A DNA stretch of 64,000 bases from Enterococcus ureasiticus (GCF_001730285.1 NZ_MIJZ01000012.1:372001-436000); one strand, 5' to 3'. Positions 1 to 9,379 are shown, counted from the stretch's first letter. Notes: a model not told the origin generated them from the letters alone. Numbers and translations: made by a program.

Positions 1-1
1 T

Positions 2-490
2 GCGTTTATTGTGATTCTCGCATGTTTGAAAACAGCAATTGGATTAATTACAGCTTGTTCTGAAACGTTCAGCGAGCTATTTCCAAAAGGTTCTTATGCA
101 TTTTACATTGCAGCAGCTAGTATTTTACCCTGTCTGTTTGCCAATGTTGGGTTAACGAATATTATTCAATTTTCAGTCCCTGTATTGATGTTTCTTTATC
201 CATTAGCAATGACATTGATGATTTTAGTGATCATCAGCCCGCTTTTTCACCATCGTAAGGAAGTCTATCGCATGACGACATATGTGACACTATTTGCTGC
301 ATTACTTGACGCTTTGAATAGTGCGCCTGATTTTATCAAATCAAATGCACTTGTTACAACCCTTTTAAAAACCGCTGAGAATTACTTGCCTTTATTTGCA
401 ATTGGTATGGGGTGGGTCGTTCCCTCAGTCCTTGGTTTTATGATTGGTTTGATTTGGGTCAAACTAAAAAAAGAAACAATTCTTAACTGA
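2..490 (+). CDS. brnQ: BrnQ-type branched-chain amino acid carrier, 3' part
   Basis: This is the C-terminal 162 residues of a polytopic membrane carrier; the frame is open through the left window edge, so the start lies outside. It has several hydrophobic segments and the string ACLKTAIGLITACSETF, which resembles the conserved core of the BrnQ (LIVCS) family of Na+/H+-coupled leucine/isoleucine/valine transporters of the cytoplasmic membrane. The protein ends in a short basic tail (KLKKETILN). A good intrinsic terminator follows directly, so it is the last gene of its transcript and not part of the genes to the right. Family membership is from recognition of the motif; substrate preference cannot be read from this fragment. 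Confidence 0.85.
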   Translation, partial: AFIVILACLKTAIGLITACSETFSELFPKGSYAFYIAAASILPCLFANVGLTNIIQFSVPVLMFLYPLAMTLMILVIISPLFHHRKEVYRMTTYVTLFAALLDALNSAPDFIKSNALVTTLLKTAENYLPLFAIGMGWVVPSVLGFMIGLIWVKLKKETILN

Positions 491-495
491 TAACG

Positions 496-538
496 GAGAT
501 AAGATAGAGCTCATTGGGTTTTATCTTATCTCTTTTTT
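496..538 (+). terminator. Intrinsic terminator after brnQ
   Basis: An 11-bp perfect stem (GAGATAAGATA at 496-506, TATCTTATCTC at 522-532) is followed by six T residues on the plus strand. It starts six bases after the brnQ stop codon. Confidence 0.85.
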
Positions 539-696
539 GACTTAATTCGTACACAATCTTATCTTTCATACAGATACTTTTTTTGGCCAAAAAGAGAAAT
601 AATGTTCATCTCTATTTTATCTTTTGTTCTTTCTGATATAATTTTAATCTTTTTGACTAAAATAAATAACTAAATATCCTGCAATTATCGTCTTAG

Positions 697-726
697 CTGA
701 CAATTGACCATAAAGTACAGTAGAAT
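697..726 (+). promoter_or_regulatory. Candidate sigma-A promoter for the Mga-type regulator
   Basis: CTGACA (697-702) and TAGAAT (721-726) are separated by 18 bp and lie just upstream of the ribosome binding site of the next gene. Each hexamer matches five of six consensus positions. The remaining spacer between brnQ and this gene (539-696) is AT-rich; it holds a TTTTTGGCCAAAAA palindrome at 580-593 of unknown role. Confidence 0.5.
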
Positions 727-747
727 AGGGGCAAGGAAGTGATTAGC

Positions 748-2256
748 ATGCTATATGAGGAATTGATGATGGATTCGGGAATGCTTACAAAATTTAAAGT
801 ATTCAAACGAATTACACAAATCAGTCAATCAGATATTTCTATTACTCAATTATCTGAAGAACTATCTTTGAATTATCAGCAGGCATTTATTATCATAAAT
901 GAAATCAATCATGATTTAGCTAAAGTAATCTATACTCACCAATCGATTTTGCAAAAAGCAGGAAAAATCGACAGTACTAAATTGCTTGTAACAATTGATG
1001 AATACCGATATTTTCTATTAAAAAAATCGGTTCCATTTCAATTTATTCTTTATTTTTTAAACCATGATTCTCCTAACATAGATGATTTTTGTCAACGTTA
1101 CTACGTGAGTCGTTCGACAGTCTCTAGAAAGATGCTGCCTTTGAAAAAACACGTAAAACAATATAATCTGCGATTTACATATACCGAAGCAAACTTGACT
1201 GGTGATGAACGTGCTGTCAGAGTCGCACTTTTCGATGCTTTGTGGTTAGGAACAAGAGGAACTGTTTGGCCATTTAAAATTGTTGCCCGTGAAGATGCAG
1301 AAAGACTTGCCAGTGCATTTTCTGAATATTTTCCGTTATCCAGAACATATTTAGGTTCTAAAGAATTGACCTATTTTGCGGCGATTTTTCTTTGTCGTAC
1401 TCGCAAAAAAATTTATGTTTGTTATGATGACAAGTATGACTTTTTGATGATGGATAACCCTTACTATGATTTTGAACGTCTGAATAAAGAGCTCGGTCCT
1501 GTTCAAGCATTACCTCCTAAATACAGTAAAGGAGAAAGCAGTTTTATCTTTTTCTTAGCTCACTATGCTCCTTTTTATACCCTAGATGATGATCCATCAC
1601 TGTCTCAAACACTACATGATTTCTCAACACGACCAAATCCTGTGTATGAGTTGGTTCAGGAATTTCTGGAATATGCTAAGATTGATATCTTCAAAAAAGA
1701 GCCAGAAGTTCTCAATAAACCCATTATTATTGGGAATTTGCTTAATATTACCTTTACTTTTTTTGTCTTGCGCCAACCTTTCCCTAATCTTCAAACATTG
1801 GTGGAATTACCACGTAAAAAGAAAAAAGCAGACGAGCTTCTTGAAACAAAGATTCAAGCCTTCTTTGATGAAAAAGCAAAGGAAAAAGAATATAAATTTA
1901 TTTATACGATCAAAAACTCACTGGTCAAAACGTTCAAAAGTGTGTTACTCCCTGCTTATGATAAACCAAAACATTCTGAGCATTTAAAAATCGGCGTTGC
2001 TTTTGAACATAATTTTCTTTTAGTTAGAAGGATCTATCAGTTTTTAAATGATTTAGGCTTTGTAGATTCTGCTCCTTATCAGGAAGACTTAAATGAACAA
2101 TATGATTTAGTGATCAGTTCTTCTCTATTACCTAGAAAAAAATATCCAGAATTACCACTTTACTTCTGGGATTTATCTTATGATGAAGAAGAGTTAGCTG
2201 ATTTATATCGGACATTACAGCAACTTTTTGAGAAAAAGAATATGATTCAAGACTAA
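748..2256 (+). CDS. Mga-family helix-turn-helix transcriptional regulator
   Basis: A 502-residue soluble protein with the layout of Mga/AtxA regulators: two N-terminal helix-turn-helix regions (about residues 10-60, and 110-150 where the RYYVSRSTVSRKMLPLKKHVKQ segment lies), a PRD-like central part, and a C-terminal EIIB-like part with alternating strands. Proteins of this family activate surface and sugar-use genes in streptococci and enterococci and can be controlled by PTS phosphorylation. The ATG at 748 was chosen because AGGAAG lies eight bases upstream; a GTG at 739 is in frame but overlaps that ribosome binding site. It is a single-gene unit, with its own promoter candidate and a converging terminator at its end. 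No target gene is identifiable from the sequence. Confidence 0.8.
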   Translation: MLYEELMMDSGMLTKFKVFKRITQISQSDISITQLSEELSLNYQQAFIIINEINHDLAKVIYTHQSILQKAGKIDSTKLLVTIDEYRYFLLKKSVPFQFILYFLNHDSPNIDDFCQRYYVSRSTVSRKMLPLKKHVKQYNLRFTYTEANLTGDERAVRVALFDALWLGTRGTVWPFKIVAREDAERLASAFSEYFPLSRTYLGSKELTYFAAIFLCRTRKKIYVCYDDKYDFLMMDNPYYDFERLNKELGPVQALPPKYSKGESSFIFFLAHYAPFYTLDDDPSLSQTLHDFSTRPNPVYELVQEFLEYAKIDIFKKEPEVLNKPIIIGNLLNITFTFFVLRQPFPNLQTLVELPRKKKKADELLETKIQAFFDEKAKEKEYKFIYTIKNSLVKTFKSVLLPAYDKPKHSEHLKIGVAFEHNFLLVRRIYQFLNDLGFVDSAPYQEDLNEQYDLVISSSLLPRKKYPELPLYFWDLSYDEEELADLYRTLQQLFEKKNMIQD

Positions 2257-2265
2257 ACAGTAAAA

Positions 2266-2316
2266 AATATAAGGGTCGAGAGTAAGCTTTGTTCGCTTTG
2301 CTCCGACCCTTATATT
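2266..2316. terminator. Convergent terminator between the Mga-type gene and amt
   Basis: A 13-bp perfect stem (AATATAAGGGTCG at 2266-2278 and its complement at 2304-2316) lies between convergent genes. The T-run is on the minus-strand side (complement of the A-tract at 2262-2267), so it best fits the end of the amt transcript, but the stem may serve both. Confidence 0.75.
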
Positions 2317-2338
2317 GACTACTCATATAATGTGAAGT

Positions 2339-3553
2339 TTACTCATCATAAGTAGACTGGTGAAAAAATTCTACGTCTAATCCTTTTTCTTGTTCTTCTT
2401 TTGTTGTTTCTATTCTAGTAATTTTTGATGCAACAATCAAAATAAGTCTGGTTACAATAAACGCATAGGCGGCAACAAAGCAGACACCTAAAATTTGAAC
2501 AAGTAGTGCCTTCAAGCCAACGGATGTTACCAATGAAGCCCCGGTTCCAAAGATGCCAATTAAAATAGTTCCAGTGAATCCTCCGACACCATGAACACCC
2601 CAAACATCTAATGCATCATCCCATCCTTTTTTCTTACGAAAATCAACAGCAAGAGTACAAATAATTGCCGCAATAGCACCAATTACTATTGCTTGTGCTG
2701 GTGTTACATATCCCGCACAAGGTGTGATCGTTGCTAGTCCTGCAACGGAACCTGTCAATATATCAACAAAATCATAGTAACCTTTTTTGAATTTTGCAAA
2801 TAAAATCCACACAGTTAAAGAGGTAGCTAATGCAACAAAGGTCGAAACAAATGCATTCGCTGCTTGAACGTCTGCACGTAATGCACCACCAGCATTAAAC
2901 CCAAACCAGCCAAACCATAAAAGGCCTGTTCCAATTGCAGCAACCATCAAATTATTGTGTTGATTTTTTTGTTTTTCCGTTAACTTTCTTTGCCCTAAGT
3001 AAAGAATGGTTGCAAGAGAACCAAATCCAGCTGTCGTATGAATAACTGTTCCCCCAGCAAAGTCTTTGAAATTGAAATCACTTAAGAATCCACCACCCCA
3101 AACCCAATGGCAGACAGGAAAATAAATCAATAAATTCCAGCCAATTAATAATAAAATATAGCCCTTCATAGTCAATCGATCAGCAAAAGCTCCTGTCATA
3201 AGAGGAACTGTAATAACACAGAACATCAATTGGAAGGCAAAAAACATCAAAAATGGAATCGTTGCGCCATGTAAAAGATTCGCTAATGTGCCCACATTTT
3301 TCATAAGGAAAAAATCGGCCGGATTTCCAATAATGCCGTGAAAATCTGATCCAAAAGCAAGTCCAAATCCGCCAAAAATCCACATTAACGTTGTTACGCC
3401 AACTGAAATAAATGATTGTCCCATAATAACCAAAATATTATTTTTACGCGCCAAGCCTCCATAGAAAAAAGCTAATCCTGGTGTCATTAAACTCACCATT
3501 GCCGTACATAAAATCATAAATGCTGTATCACCTGTATTAATTGAATTTGCCAT
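2339..3553 (-). CDS. amt: Ammonium transporter Amt
   Basis: A 404-residue integral membrane protein with about 11 transmembrane segments. Family signatures are MTPGLAFFYGG near the N-terminus, the twin pore histidines in HTTAGFGSL and WGVHGVGGFTG, and FGWFGFNAGG. Amt proteins conduct ammonium across the cytoplasmic membrane. Two ATGs are possible; the one at 3553 is preferred because AAAGGA lies nine bases upstream, whereas for the ATG at 3562 the same AGGA touches the start codon. It is the last gene in the direction of the urease and nickel genes, 84 bp after nikE, and could be cotranscribed with them. There is no glnB/glnK gene beside it, which is unusual for amt. A link to handling ammonium made by urease is an inference from position. 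Confidence 0.93.
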   Translation of the reverse strand: MANSINTGDTAFMILCTAMVSLMTPGLAFFYGGLARKNNILVIMGQSFISVGVTTLMWIFGGFGLAFGSDFHGIIGNPADFFLMKNVGTLANLLHGATIPFLMFFAFQLMFCVITVPLMTGAFADRLTMKGYILLLIGWNLLIYFPVCHWVWGGGFLSDFNFKDFAGGTVIHTTAGFGSLATILYLGQRKLTEKQKNQHNNLMVAAIGTGLLWFGWFGFNAGGALRADVQAANAFVSTFVALATSLTVWILFAKFKKGYYDFVDILTGSVAGLATITPCAGYVTPAQAIVIGAIAAIICTLAVDFRKKKGWDDALDVWGVHGVGGFTGTILIGIFGTGASLVTSVGLKALLVQILGVCFVAAYAFIVTRLILIVASKITRIETTKEEQEKGLDVEFFHQSTYDE

Positions 3554-3637
3554 AAAGTTCATTCCTTTCTCTGAGACTATTTAAATACAAAATTACATGT
3601 TAATGAATCGATAACAACTTATTCTATTTATTGAGTA

Positions 3638-4384
3638 TTAAATCTGAGCATCGATTAGTGCTTGAACATAGGATGATTTCGTATGCATCAGACGACTTGT
3701 TTCTATCACTTCTTCTAAGTGTCCTTCTTTTAAAAAAATAAGTTTATCACAAAAATAAGTCGCTACTTCTAAATTGTGTGTAACCACTATATAATACAAG
3801 TTAAACTCCTTTTTTAAATTATTTAACAACTCAAGTAAGCGATCCACATTGACTAAATCTAACGAACTAAATGCTTCATCAAAAATCAATACCTTTGCTT
3901 CTGTCAAAATGCTTCTAGCAATACAAATACGTTGAATCTGTCCACCACTTAACTTTCTTGGTTTCTTATCTAATAACTCTTCTGATAATCCCACTTTATT
4001 CAAAATTGCGATTATTTTTTCTTTTGATTCTACTTTTTTATTTTTCCCACTAATTGATTCTAATAATGCTTTTTCTACGGTAAACTCTGGATTGATTGCA
4101 GATACATAATCTTGAAATATCATGCTCACAGGATTCTTTTCTTTGGGTAATTCGCCCAATTTCAAAACAACTTTGCCTGAACCTTTATCCGGTTTTTCAA
4201 TACCAGCAATTAGTTTAGCCAACGTTGTTTTTCCACTACCACTTTCCCCTAGAATGCCAACAATCTCTTCTGAAACGCAAAATGACAACGGCTTTAGTCC
4301 ACCATCGATTTTTTCTTTTGACTTGAACAACTTCTCTTTATAATACGTCTTTGATATTTGCTCAAGAACCAGCCAATTTTTCAT
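3638..4384 (-). CDS. nikE: Nickel/peptide-type ABC importer, ATP-binding subunit (NikE-like)
   Basis: A 248-residue cytoplasmic ABC ATPase. It shows a Walker A motif GESGSGKTT, the ABC signature LSGGQIQR and a Walker B/D-loop VLIFDEAFSSLD. It overlaps the upstream ATPase gene by 23 bp, as usual for paired ATPases of the Opp/Nik (PepT) family, which work as a heterodimer under two different permeases. The urease operon directly upstream suggests nickel as the substrate. Family knowledge alone would also allow peptides or a metal-chelate complex. Confidence 0.8.
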   Translation of the reverse strand: MKNWLVLEQISKTYYKEKLFKSKEKIDGGLKPLSFCVSEEIVGILGESGSGKTTLAKLIAGIEKPDKGSGKVVLKLGELPKEKNPVSMIFQDYVSAINPEFTVEKALLESISGKNKKVESKEKIIAILNKVGLSEELLDKKPRKLSGGQIQRICIARSILTEAKVLIFDEAFSSLDLVNVDRLLELLNNLKKEFNLYYIVVTHNLEVATYFCDKLIFLKEGHLEEVIETSRLMHTKSSYVQALIDAQI

Positions 4385-5192
4385 CTTTTAATCCCCAAAA
4401 TGTCGAGCCAATTTTATTTTTTATTCTACGCATATTTCCTAAATAGGTGATTGAATCAATAGCCAATTTATCTACTTTTTGGTGCTCAATTTTTTTACCT
4501 TCTTGCAAAACAAGCGCCGTATCACACAAATAATCTACAATTGCAATATCATGTGTCGCTAGGAGTAGTGTCGTCTTATTCTGTTTTTTTAATTGCAAAA
4601 AAATATCCAACACTCTCTTTCTGTTTACAGTATCCAATGCACTTGTTGGCTCATCTGCAACAATGACTTTAGGTTTTAAAATAAGTGCTAAACCAATTGC
4701 ACAACGTTGTAACGTGCCGCCCGACAATTGAAATGGATATTTTTTTAAAATACTCTCAGGTAAATCCATACTTTCCAATAATTGTTGGATCATTTCTGTT
4801 CTTTCACTTATTGGAAACTGATTTTCTGCCAATGTTTCTTTAAATTGAACAGCCATTTTTTCAATTGGATCAAATGCCTCTGATGCATTTTGTGGGATGT
4901 ACGCTAATTCCCGGCTTAATACTGCTGAATCATTCACGTTGTTTTTCTCCTGGATAAGGATTTTATCGTGAGTATCCGAATGATAGGTGATGATGCCGCT
5001 TGTATGAAGTGATTTTGGACAGATTCTCATGATCGTTTTAAGCAGTGTGGTCTTCCCACTCCCACTTGGTGCCAGAATCCCTAAAAATTCGTTTCTCTCC
5101 ACTTGAAATGTTAGATTGGCAAGCACTTGTTTATTGGTTTTGATTTCATCCACTGTCAGATCATCAATTCCCAAAATTAGTGTATTTCCCAT
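4362..5192 (-). CDS. nikD: Nickel/peptide-type ABC importer, ATP-binding subunit (NikD-like)
   Basis: A 276-residue ABC ATPase with Walker A APSGSGKTTL, signature LSGGTLQR, and Walker B VIVADEPTSALD. It is one half of the predicted NikD-NikE pair. The ATG at 5192 is preferred over one at 5207 because AGGAGG precedes it by five bases; the upstream ATG has no ribosome binding site and abuts the stop codon of the permease gene. Tight packing (15 bp from nikC, 23-bp overlap with nikE) indicates translational coupling. Assignment to nickel comes from the urease context. Confidence 0.8.
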   Translation of the reverse strand: MGNTLILGIDDLTVDEIKTNKQVLANLTFQVERNEFLGILAPSGSGKTTLLKTIMRICPKSLHTSGIITYHSDTHDKILIQEKNNVNDSAVLSRELAYIPQNASEAFDPIEKMAVQFKETLAENQFPISERTEMIQQLLESMDLPESILKKYPFQLSGGTLQRCAIGLALILKPKVIVADEPTSALDTVNRKRVLDIFLQLKKQNKTTLLLATHDIAIVDYLCDTALVLQEGKKIEHQKVDKLAIDSITYLGNMRRIKNKIGSTFWGLKDEKLAGS

Positions 5193-5207
5193 TGCTTCCT
5201 CCTCCAT

Positions 5208-6035
5208 TTATTCGCTACTTGTTTCGTTGATCGTTTCTGCGACAGCATCCCCTATATAATTAAGCATTGCGATCACGATAAATATTGTGGCGCCCGCAGG
5301 AATAATTTGCCAAGGCTCAACTACTGCGATTTCTCTTGATTCATTTAACATTCTGCCCCACTCAGCTGTTGGCGGTTGAATTCCAATGCCTAAAAAAGAT
5401 AGCGCACTGATACTCATAATCACCGCACTGATATCTAATGTAGAGTAAACAATGGTTGAACGGATAATGGGTTGAAAAATATGCTCTTTAAATACCCAGA
5501 ATTTGGACTTTCCAGAACTTATTGAGAAGATAACATAATTTTTAGTTTTATAATTAAGGACTTCCGTCCGAATCATTTTAATGTACCAAGGAAATCTTAC
5601 AATCGTCAGTGCTAAAATAATCGTCAGCAAACTGGGACCTAAAATACCAATAATGCATAAAGACATCATTTCATTTGGTAAAGAAAGTATCAGGTCACAA
5701 AAACGCATCATTATTGCATCGATCTTACCACCAAAAATCCCAGAAATCCCGCCAAAAATGATGCCCATCAAAAGAATCAAGAAAACAATAAAAAATGATA
5801 GCAGTAGCGTCACCCTACCGCCATACAAGACCCTCGAAAAGATATCTCGACCTAACAAATCTGTTCCAAAAAAATGTTCACTACTTGGATGTGCCAATTT
5901 ATTCATAATCTCTTGTTTATTTGGATCATATGGCGACAATACATCAGCAAAAATAATCCCAAAAGTTAAAAGACTTAAGAAAATAACAGAAACAAGTACT
6001 ACTTTATCCTGAACTATTTTTTTCACTGTCTCCAT
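5208..6035 (-). CDS. nikC: Nickel/peptide-type ABC importer permease (NikC-like)
   Basis: A 275-residue membrane protein of the binding-protein-dependent permease family (BPD_transp_1). The N-terminal part has one transmembrane helix followed by the HFFGTDLLGRDIFSRVLYG stretch typical of OppC/NikC/DppC permeases. The C-terminal part has about five helices with an EAA-like loop around FRAPHF-equivalent residues (FKEHIFQPIIRSTIVY) that contacts the ATPase. It overlaps nikB by one base, so the two permeases are probably made in equal amounts. Confidence 0.83.
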   Translation of the reverse strand: METVKKIVQDKVVLVSVIFLSLLTFGIIFADVLSPYDPNKQEIMNKLAHPSSEHFFGTDLLGRDIFSRVLYGGRVTLLLSFFIVFLILLMGIIFGGISGIFGGKIDAIMMRFCDLILSLPNEMMSLCIIGILGPSLLTIILALTIVRFPWYIKMIRTEVLNYKTKNYVIFSISSGKSKFWVFKEHIFQPIIRSTIVYSTLDISAVIMSISALSFLGIGIQPPTAEWGRMLNESREIAVVEPWQIIPAGATIFIVIAMLNYIGDAVAETINETSSE

Positions 6036-6985
6036 TATCTGCCTCGCTCTCTTAGTCTTGGATCAATCCGTTTGATTAACAAATCGATCAATAAACTACT
6101 GCTAATAAAGAACAAAGACATAATCACAATATACGCTTGTAACACAGGTAAATCACGGTTTCTTATTGCAATAATACATAGAAGTCCCATCCCAGGCCAA
6201 GCAAAAACACTTTCTATAATGACACTACCCGCGATGAGTCTTGGAATACTTACTCCGATTGAAACGATAGAAGAGCGTAAAGAATTTTTCAATAAATGTT
6301 TCGTGATTGCTCTTTTTGAAAATCCTCTTGTAAAATAATAGTCGACATAAGGTAATTGTTTATTCTGCAATAAATCATTCCGAATCAGTCGTATATATGA
6401 ACTAGAATAGGCCAAAGAAAGAGTCAACGCTGGCAAAAAAACTGACACTAAACCGACAGCTCCGCCTGTTGGAAACCAATTTAGCTTTATAGAAAATAAA
6501 AAGATCAATAGCAACCCTAGCCAAAATGAAGGAATCGCATCTAAGATAAACGTAATCATCCTTAAGGTTTTTTCGGTCCAATGATTTTGATAGTTAGCCG
6601 CTAAAATGCCTAGTACTAAACACGTAGCAAAAACGATGATCAAGGTCACGATAGCCAAAAATAATGTATAAGGTAAAGCCTCACTGATCATTCCCATAAT
6701 ATTTTTACCAGTAGCGTAGCTTTTACCTAAATCTCCTTTTAATGCATGTCGAATCCATTCAACATATCTTACAAAAAAAGGCTGATCTAGCCCCAATTCT
6801 GAACGCATCTGCCGCACATTTTGCTCAGTTGGTGTGATAGTTTGAACACGTAATGCTACTTCTGCTGGGTCATTAGATAGATACGTCAATAGAAAAAAAG
6901 GAATAAATGTTACTAAAAACAGAAGAAGGAGAATTTTTCCACAATTTTTAATAATAGCTTTAATCATTTCCATCCAACTTCCCAT
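6035..6985 (-). CDS. nikB: Nickel/peptide-type ABC importer permease (NikB-like)
   Basis: A 316-residue inner permease of the OppB/NikB type, with an N-terminal membrane helix, an external segment containing LRSELGLDQPFFVRYVEWI-like residues, and five further helices including the FVFAWPGMG-like region (ESVFAWPGMGLL) typical of the family. It starts two bases after the nikA stop codon. Three close ATGs (6985, 6973 and 6967) are possible starts and none has a strong ribosome binding site, which suggests translational coupling to nikA. With NikC it would form the channel for the substrate delivered by NikA. Confidence 0.83.
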   Translation of the reverse strand: MGSWMEMIKAIIKNCGKILLLLFLVTFIPFFLLTYLSNDPAEVALRVQTITPTEQNVRQMRSELGLDQPFFVRYVEWIRHALKGDLGKSYATGKNIMGMISEALPYTLFLAIVTLIIVFATCLVLGILAANYQNHWTEKTLRMITFILDAIPSFWLGLLLIFLFSIKLNWFPTGGAVGLVSVFLPALTLSLAYSSSYIRLIRNDLLQNKQLPYVDYYFTRGFSKRAITKHLLKNSLRSSIVSIGVSIPRLIAGSVIIESVFAWPGMGLLCIIAIRNRDLPVLQAYIVIMSLFFISSSLLIDLLIKRIDPRLRERGR

Positions 6986-6987
6986 CC

Positions 6988-8586
6988 TTATTCCAAGAAC
7001 ATTTTTTCAAATGGTATCTCATACTGTGAATCATTAAATTCAATATTCTTGAGATTTGATGTGCCAATTGCTTTTGTTTTCGAATAAGAAATAGGAATGT
7101 ATACGCATTGATCATTGATATACGTCAATATTTCACTATAATCAGTTTGTCTTTGTTTTTCATCCGACTCAATCATCACTTGTGTAATTTTCTCATCTAG
7201 CCAGGCTTTTTTATCTAAGCCTAATTGTGCTTGATAATCTCCATGTGCTGGTATTCGCCATGAAGAGAGATACGATTGCGGATCATATGGGGTTCCCCAT
7301 GAAAGTGAATATTGTAAATCAAAATCCCCATCTTGTTGACGATCAAGAAAATTCTGCTTTTCCTCAGAAATAATTGCTAGGTCAATTCCTACATCTTTAA
7401 GATCAGCTTGAATAGATTGGGCAATCGTTCCTTCTTGTGCATTTTGAGAATTATAGGAAAACGTTAGTGCCAAGGGTTTATCATTCTTCATACGAATCCC
7501 ATTTTTTCCTACTTTCCATCCAGCTTCATCTAGTAACTGTTTCGCTTTTTCTATGTTGTAATCATATTTTGTTAACTCAATATCACTATAAGGGGCAGTT
7601 TTTGACAATAACATGTCTGCTTTGTCTTCTGAATTATTTAATACCCCTGCAATGATATTATCTTTATTGACTGCGTAAGTAATTGCTTTTCTTACATTTA
7701 AGTTGTTCAGATTTTCTCTTTTACTATTTAATAGTATTGCACGAGAAGCTATAGGTTGACTTGATAGTGCTGTAAAAGAAGCCTTATCTGCTTTCATTGA
7801 ATTATAAGCATCCATATTTAATTGGTCACCATCTGCACCGTAAATAAGATCAATTTCTCCTTTTTTTAGGGCAAGTAATAATGCTTGTGAATCTGGAATA
7901 ACTTTCCAATTCACTTTTGAATTTTTAGGTTTTTCGCCCCAATAGTCTTTGTTCTCTACAAACTGTGCGTACTGATTGTCCTTGTGTTTTTCAAGTATAT
8001 AGGGCCCTGTACCTGCATAACTTGATACACCGTTTTTAGTTTCTCCGTCAATAAAACTTTTAGGCGAAATAAAGCGAAAAGGTCTAGTCAAGCCAAGCTC
8101 AGTCAAGGTTGGATAGTAGGGATGTTTTAAGGTCAATTTGAATGTCTCATCATCAATTACTTGTGTCGATTCAATTTCGTTGGCCATATCTAACCAAGCA
8201 TGACGTTCTATATTTGCTAAAACCGCATCAAAATTTTTCTTCACAGCATCAGCATTAAATGCAGTTCCATCCGTAAATTTCACGTTATTTTGTAAATAAA
8301 AGACATATTCTTTTCCATCTTCAGAAATATCCCAACTTTTTGCCAAAGCAGGTTTGACTTTCCCGTCTTCATTTTTAGTCAATCCTTCAAAAACCATATT
8401 TTGCGCAGCCATTTCCCCGTCATATAAATGTGGATTAATATCTCGTGGATCTTTTGTACTTCCATAATTTATTTGACCAGAAGATTGGCTATCTTTTTTT
8501 GATGCATTACAGCCTGCTAGTATTATTAGCATGATAGAACAAGTAAAAACGAAGACTAAAACCCATTTTTTTTCCTTTAACAACAA
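6988..8586 (-). CDS. nikA: Nickel/peptide-type ABC importer, substrate-binding lipoprotein (NikA-like)
   Basis: A 532-residue extracellular lipoprotein. It has a signal peptide with lipobox LAGC (cysteine near residue 26), then the SBP_bac_5 fold: INYGSTKDPRDINPHLYDGEMAAQNMVFEGLT, VKFTDGTAFNADAVKKNFDA and the DTGPYILEKH-type region are typical of Opp/Nik binding proteins. The start codon is TTG (8586, or the adjacent TTG at 8583), with AAGGAG upstream. It begins the transporter set, 22 bp after the methyltransferase gene. NikA of E. coli binds nickel as a histidine or other small-chelator complex; whether this protein does so cannot be told from sequence. A role in delivering nickel to urease is inferred from context. 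Confidence 0.82.
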   Translation of the reverse strand: MLLKEKKWVLVFVFTCSIMLIILAGCNASKKDSQSSGQINYGSTKDPRDINPHLYDGEMAAQNMVFEGLTKNEDGKVKPALAKSWDISEDGKEYVFYLQNNVKFTDGTAFNADAVKKNFDAVLANIERHAWLDMANEIESTQVIDDETFKLTLKHPYYPTLTELGLTRPFRFISPKSFIDGETKNGVSSYAGTGPYILEKHKDNQYAQFVENKDYWGEKPKNSKVNWKVIPDSQALLLALKKGEIDLIYGADGDQLNMDAYNSMKADKASFTALSSQPIASRAILLNSKRENLNNLNVRKAITYAVNKDNIIAGVLNNSEDKADMLLSKTAPYSDIELTKYDYNIEKAKQLLDEAGWKVGKNGIRMKNDKPLALTFSYNSQNAQEGTIAQSIQADLKDVGIDLAIISEEKQNFLDRQQDGDFDLQYSLSWGTPYDPQSYLSSWRIPAHGDYQAQLGLDKKAWLDEKITQVMIESDEKQRQTDYSEILTYINDQCVYIPISYSKTKAIGTSNLKNIEFNDSQYEIPFEKMFLE

Positions 8587-8608
8587 CTCATTTCATCTCC
8601 TTTGTTCA

Positions 8609-9379
8609 TTATTTTACTGCTTGTATCAGGAATATAGGTGAAAACGAAAAATTAATTTTTTGAATATCACTTAGTAATTGATCATTCATATTCTCATGGA
8701 TTGCAATCGTTTGAAAACCGCATTCTTTCAATACCTTCTTATCCCAATTAGGACGAGTAATTTTTGATAAAGGCATTTCTTTGGCTAAGTTTTCCATCCA
8801 ATCAATATTTGTTCCTACATAATAATCTTTGATGGCCATTTCTTGTGTTAATTCTCTATTTTTTTCATATTTCTCTCGGAGGGTTTCATCATAAAGATAT
8901 TTGTACCAATTGGAATCAAAATTTAGTAAGATACCGCCTGGTTTTAATACTCGATACCATTCCTTATACGCTTCTTTTGGTTCTTCTAGATTCCATGTGA
9001 CATTTCTTGTGACAATTGCATCGAAATCTGCTGTATCAAAGGTCAAATTATGAGCATCCATTAGTTTCCATTCAATTTTTTCAGCAAGATCACCAGCATT
9101 TAACTTTGCTTGTATCAGCATTTCTTCTGTCATATCGATTGACGTCACTTCAAACCCTTTTTCAGCAAGCAGTATAGATAGGAAACCTGGTCCCGTACCA
9201 ATATCAAGAATTTTTTGAACAGGTTGCTCATTTGCGGTCAACGCATTGACAATAACATTTTGCCATAGCGATTTTTGTTCCCCTAGCAATTCTTCATGGT
9301 GCTGTTGTCCATAGGTTTCAGATCTCTCCGACCAATAATCAATAATTTCATTTTTAAATGTCTTCTTAGCCATTTCCAT
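8609..9379 (-). CDS. Class I SAM-dependent methyltransferase in the urease-nickel cluster
   Basis: A 256-residue cytoplasmic protein with a Rossmann methyltransferase fold. SAM motif I is ILDIGTGPGFLSI (about residues 70-82), followed by the acidic residue of motif II in VTSIDMTEE and motif IV-like DFDAIVTRNVTWNL. The ATG at 9379 has AAGGGG eight bases upstream. It sits between ureD (87 bp upstream) and nikA (22 bp downstream) in the same direction, so it very probably belongs to the nickel/urease function rather than being a passenger. One idea is that it modifies a small molecule used as a nickel chelator, but no partner biosynthesis gene is present in the window. The substrate is not known from sequence. 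Confidence 0.8.
   Translation of the reverse strand: MEMAKKTFKNEIIDYWSERSETYGQQHHEELLGEQKSLWQNVIVNALTANEQPVQKILDIGTGPGFLSILLAEKGFEVTSIDMTEEMLIQAKLNAGDLAEKIEWKLMDAHNLTFDTADFDAIVTRNVTWNLEEPKEAYKEWYRVLKPGGILLNFDSNWYKYLYDETLREKYEKNRELTQEMAIKDYYVGTNIDWMENLAKEMPLSKITRPNWDKKVLKECGFQTIAIHENMNDQLLSDIQKINFSFSPIFLIQAVK

Noticed and set aside
1586-1987. Overlapping open frame inside the Mga-type gene
   Set aside because: It lies wholly within a well-supported coding gene in another frame and its translation looks like a random shadow without any domain.
3563-3637. GlnR/TnrA box upstream of amt
   Set aside because: A TGTTA-n9-TAACA dyad is present near 3600-3618, but the GlnR/TnrA consensus needs a 7-bp spacer, so I did not call it.
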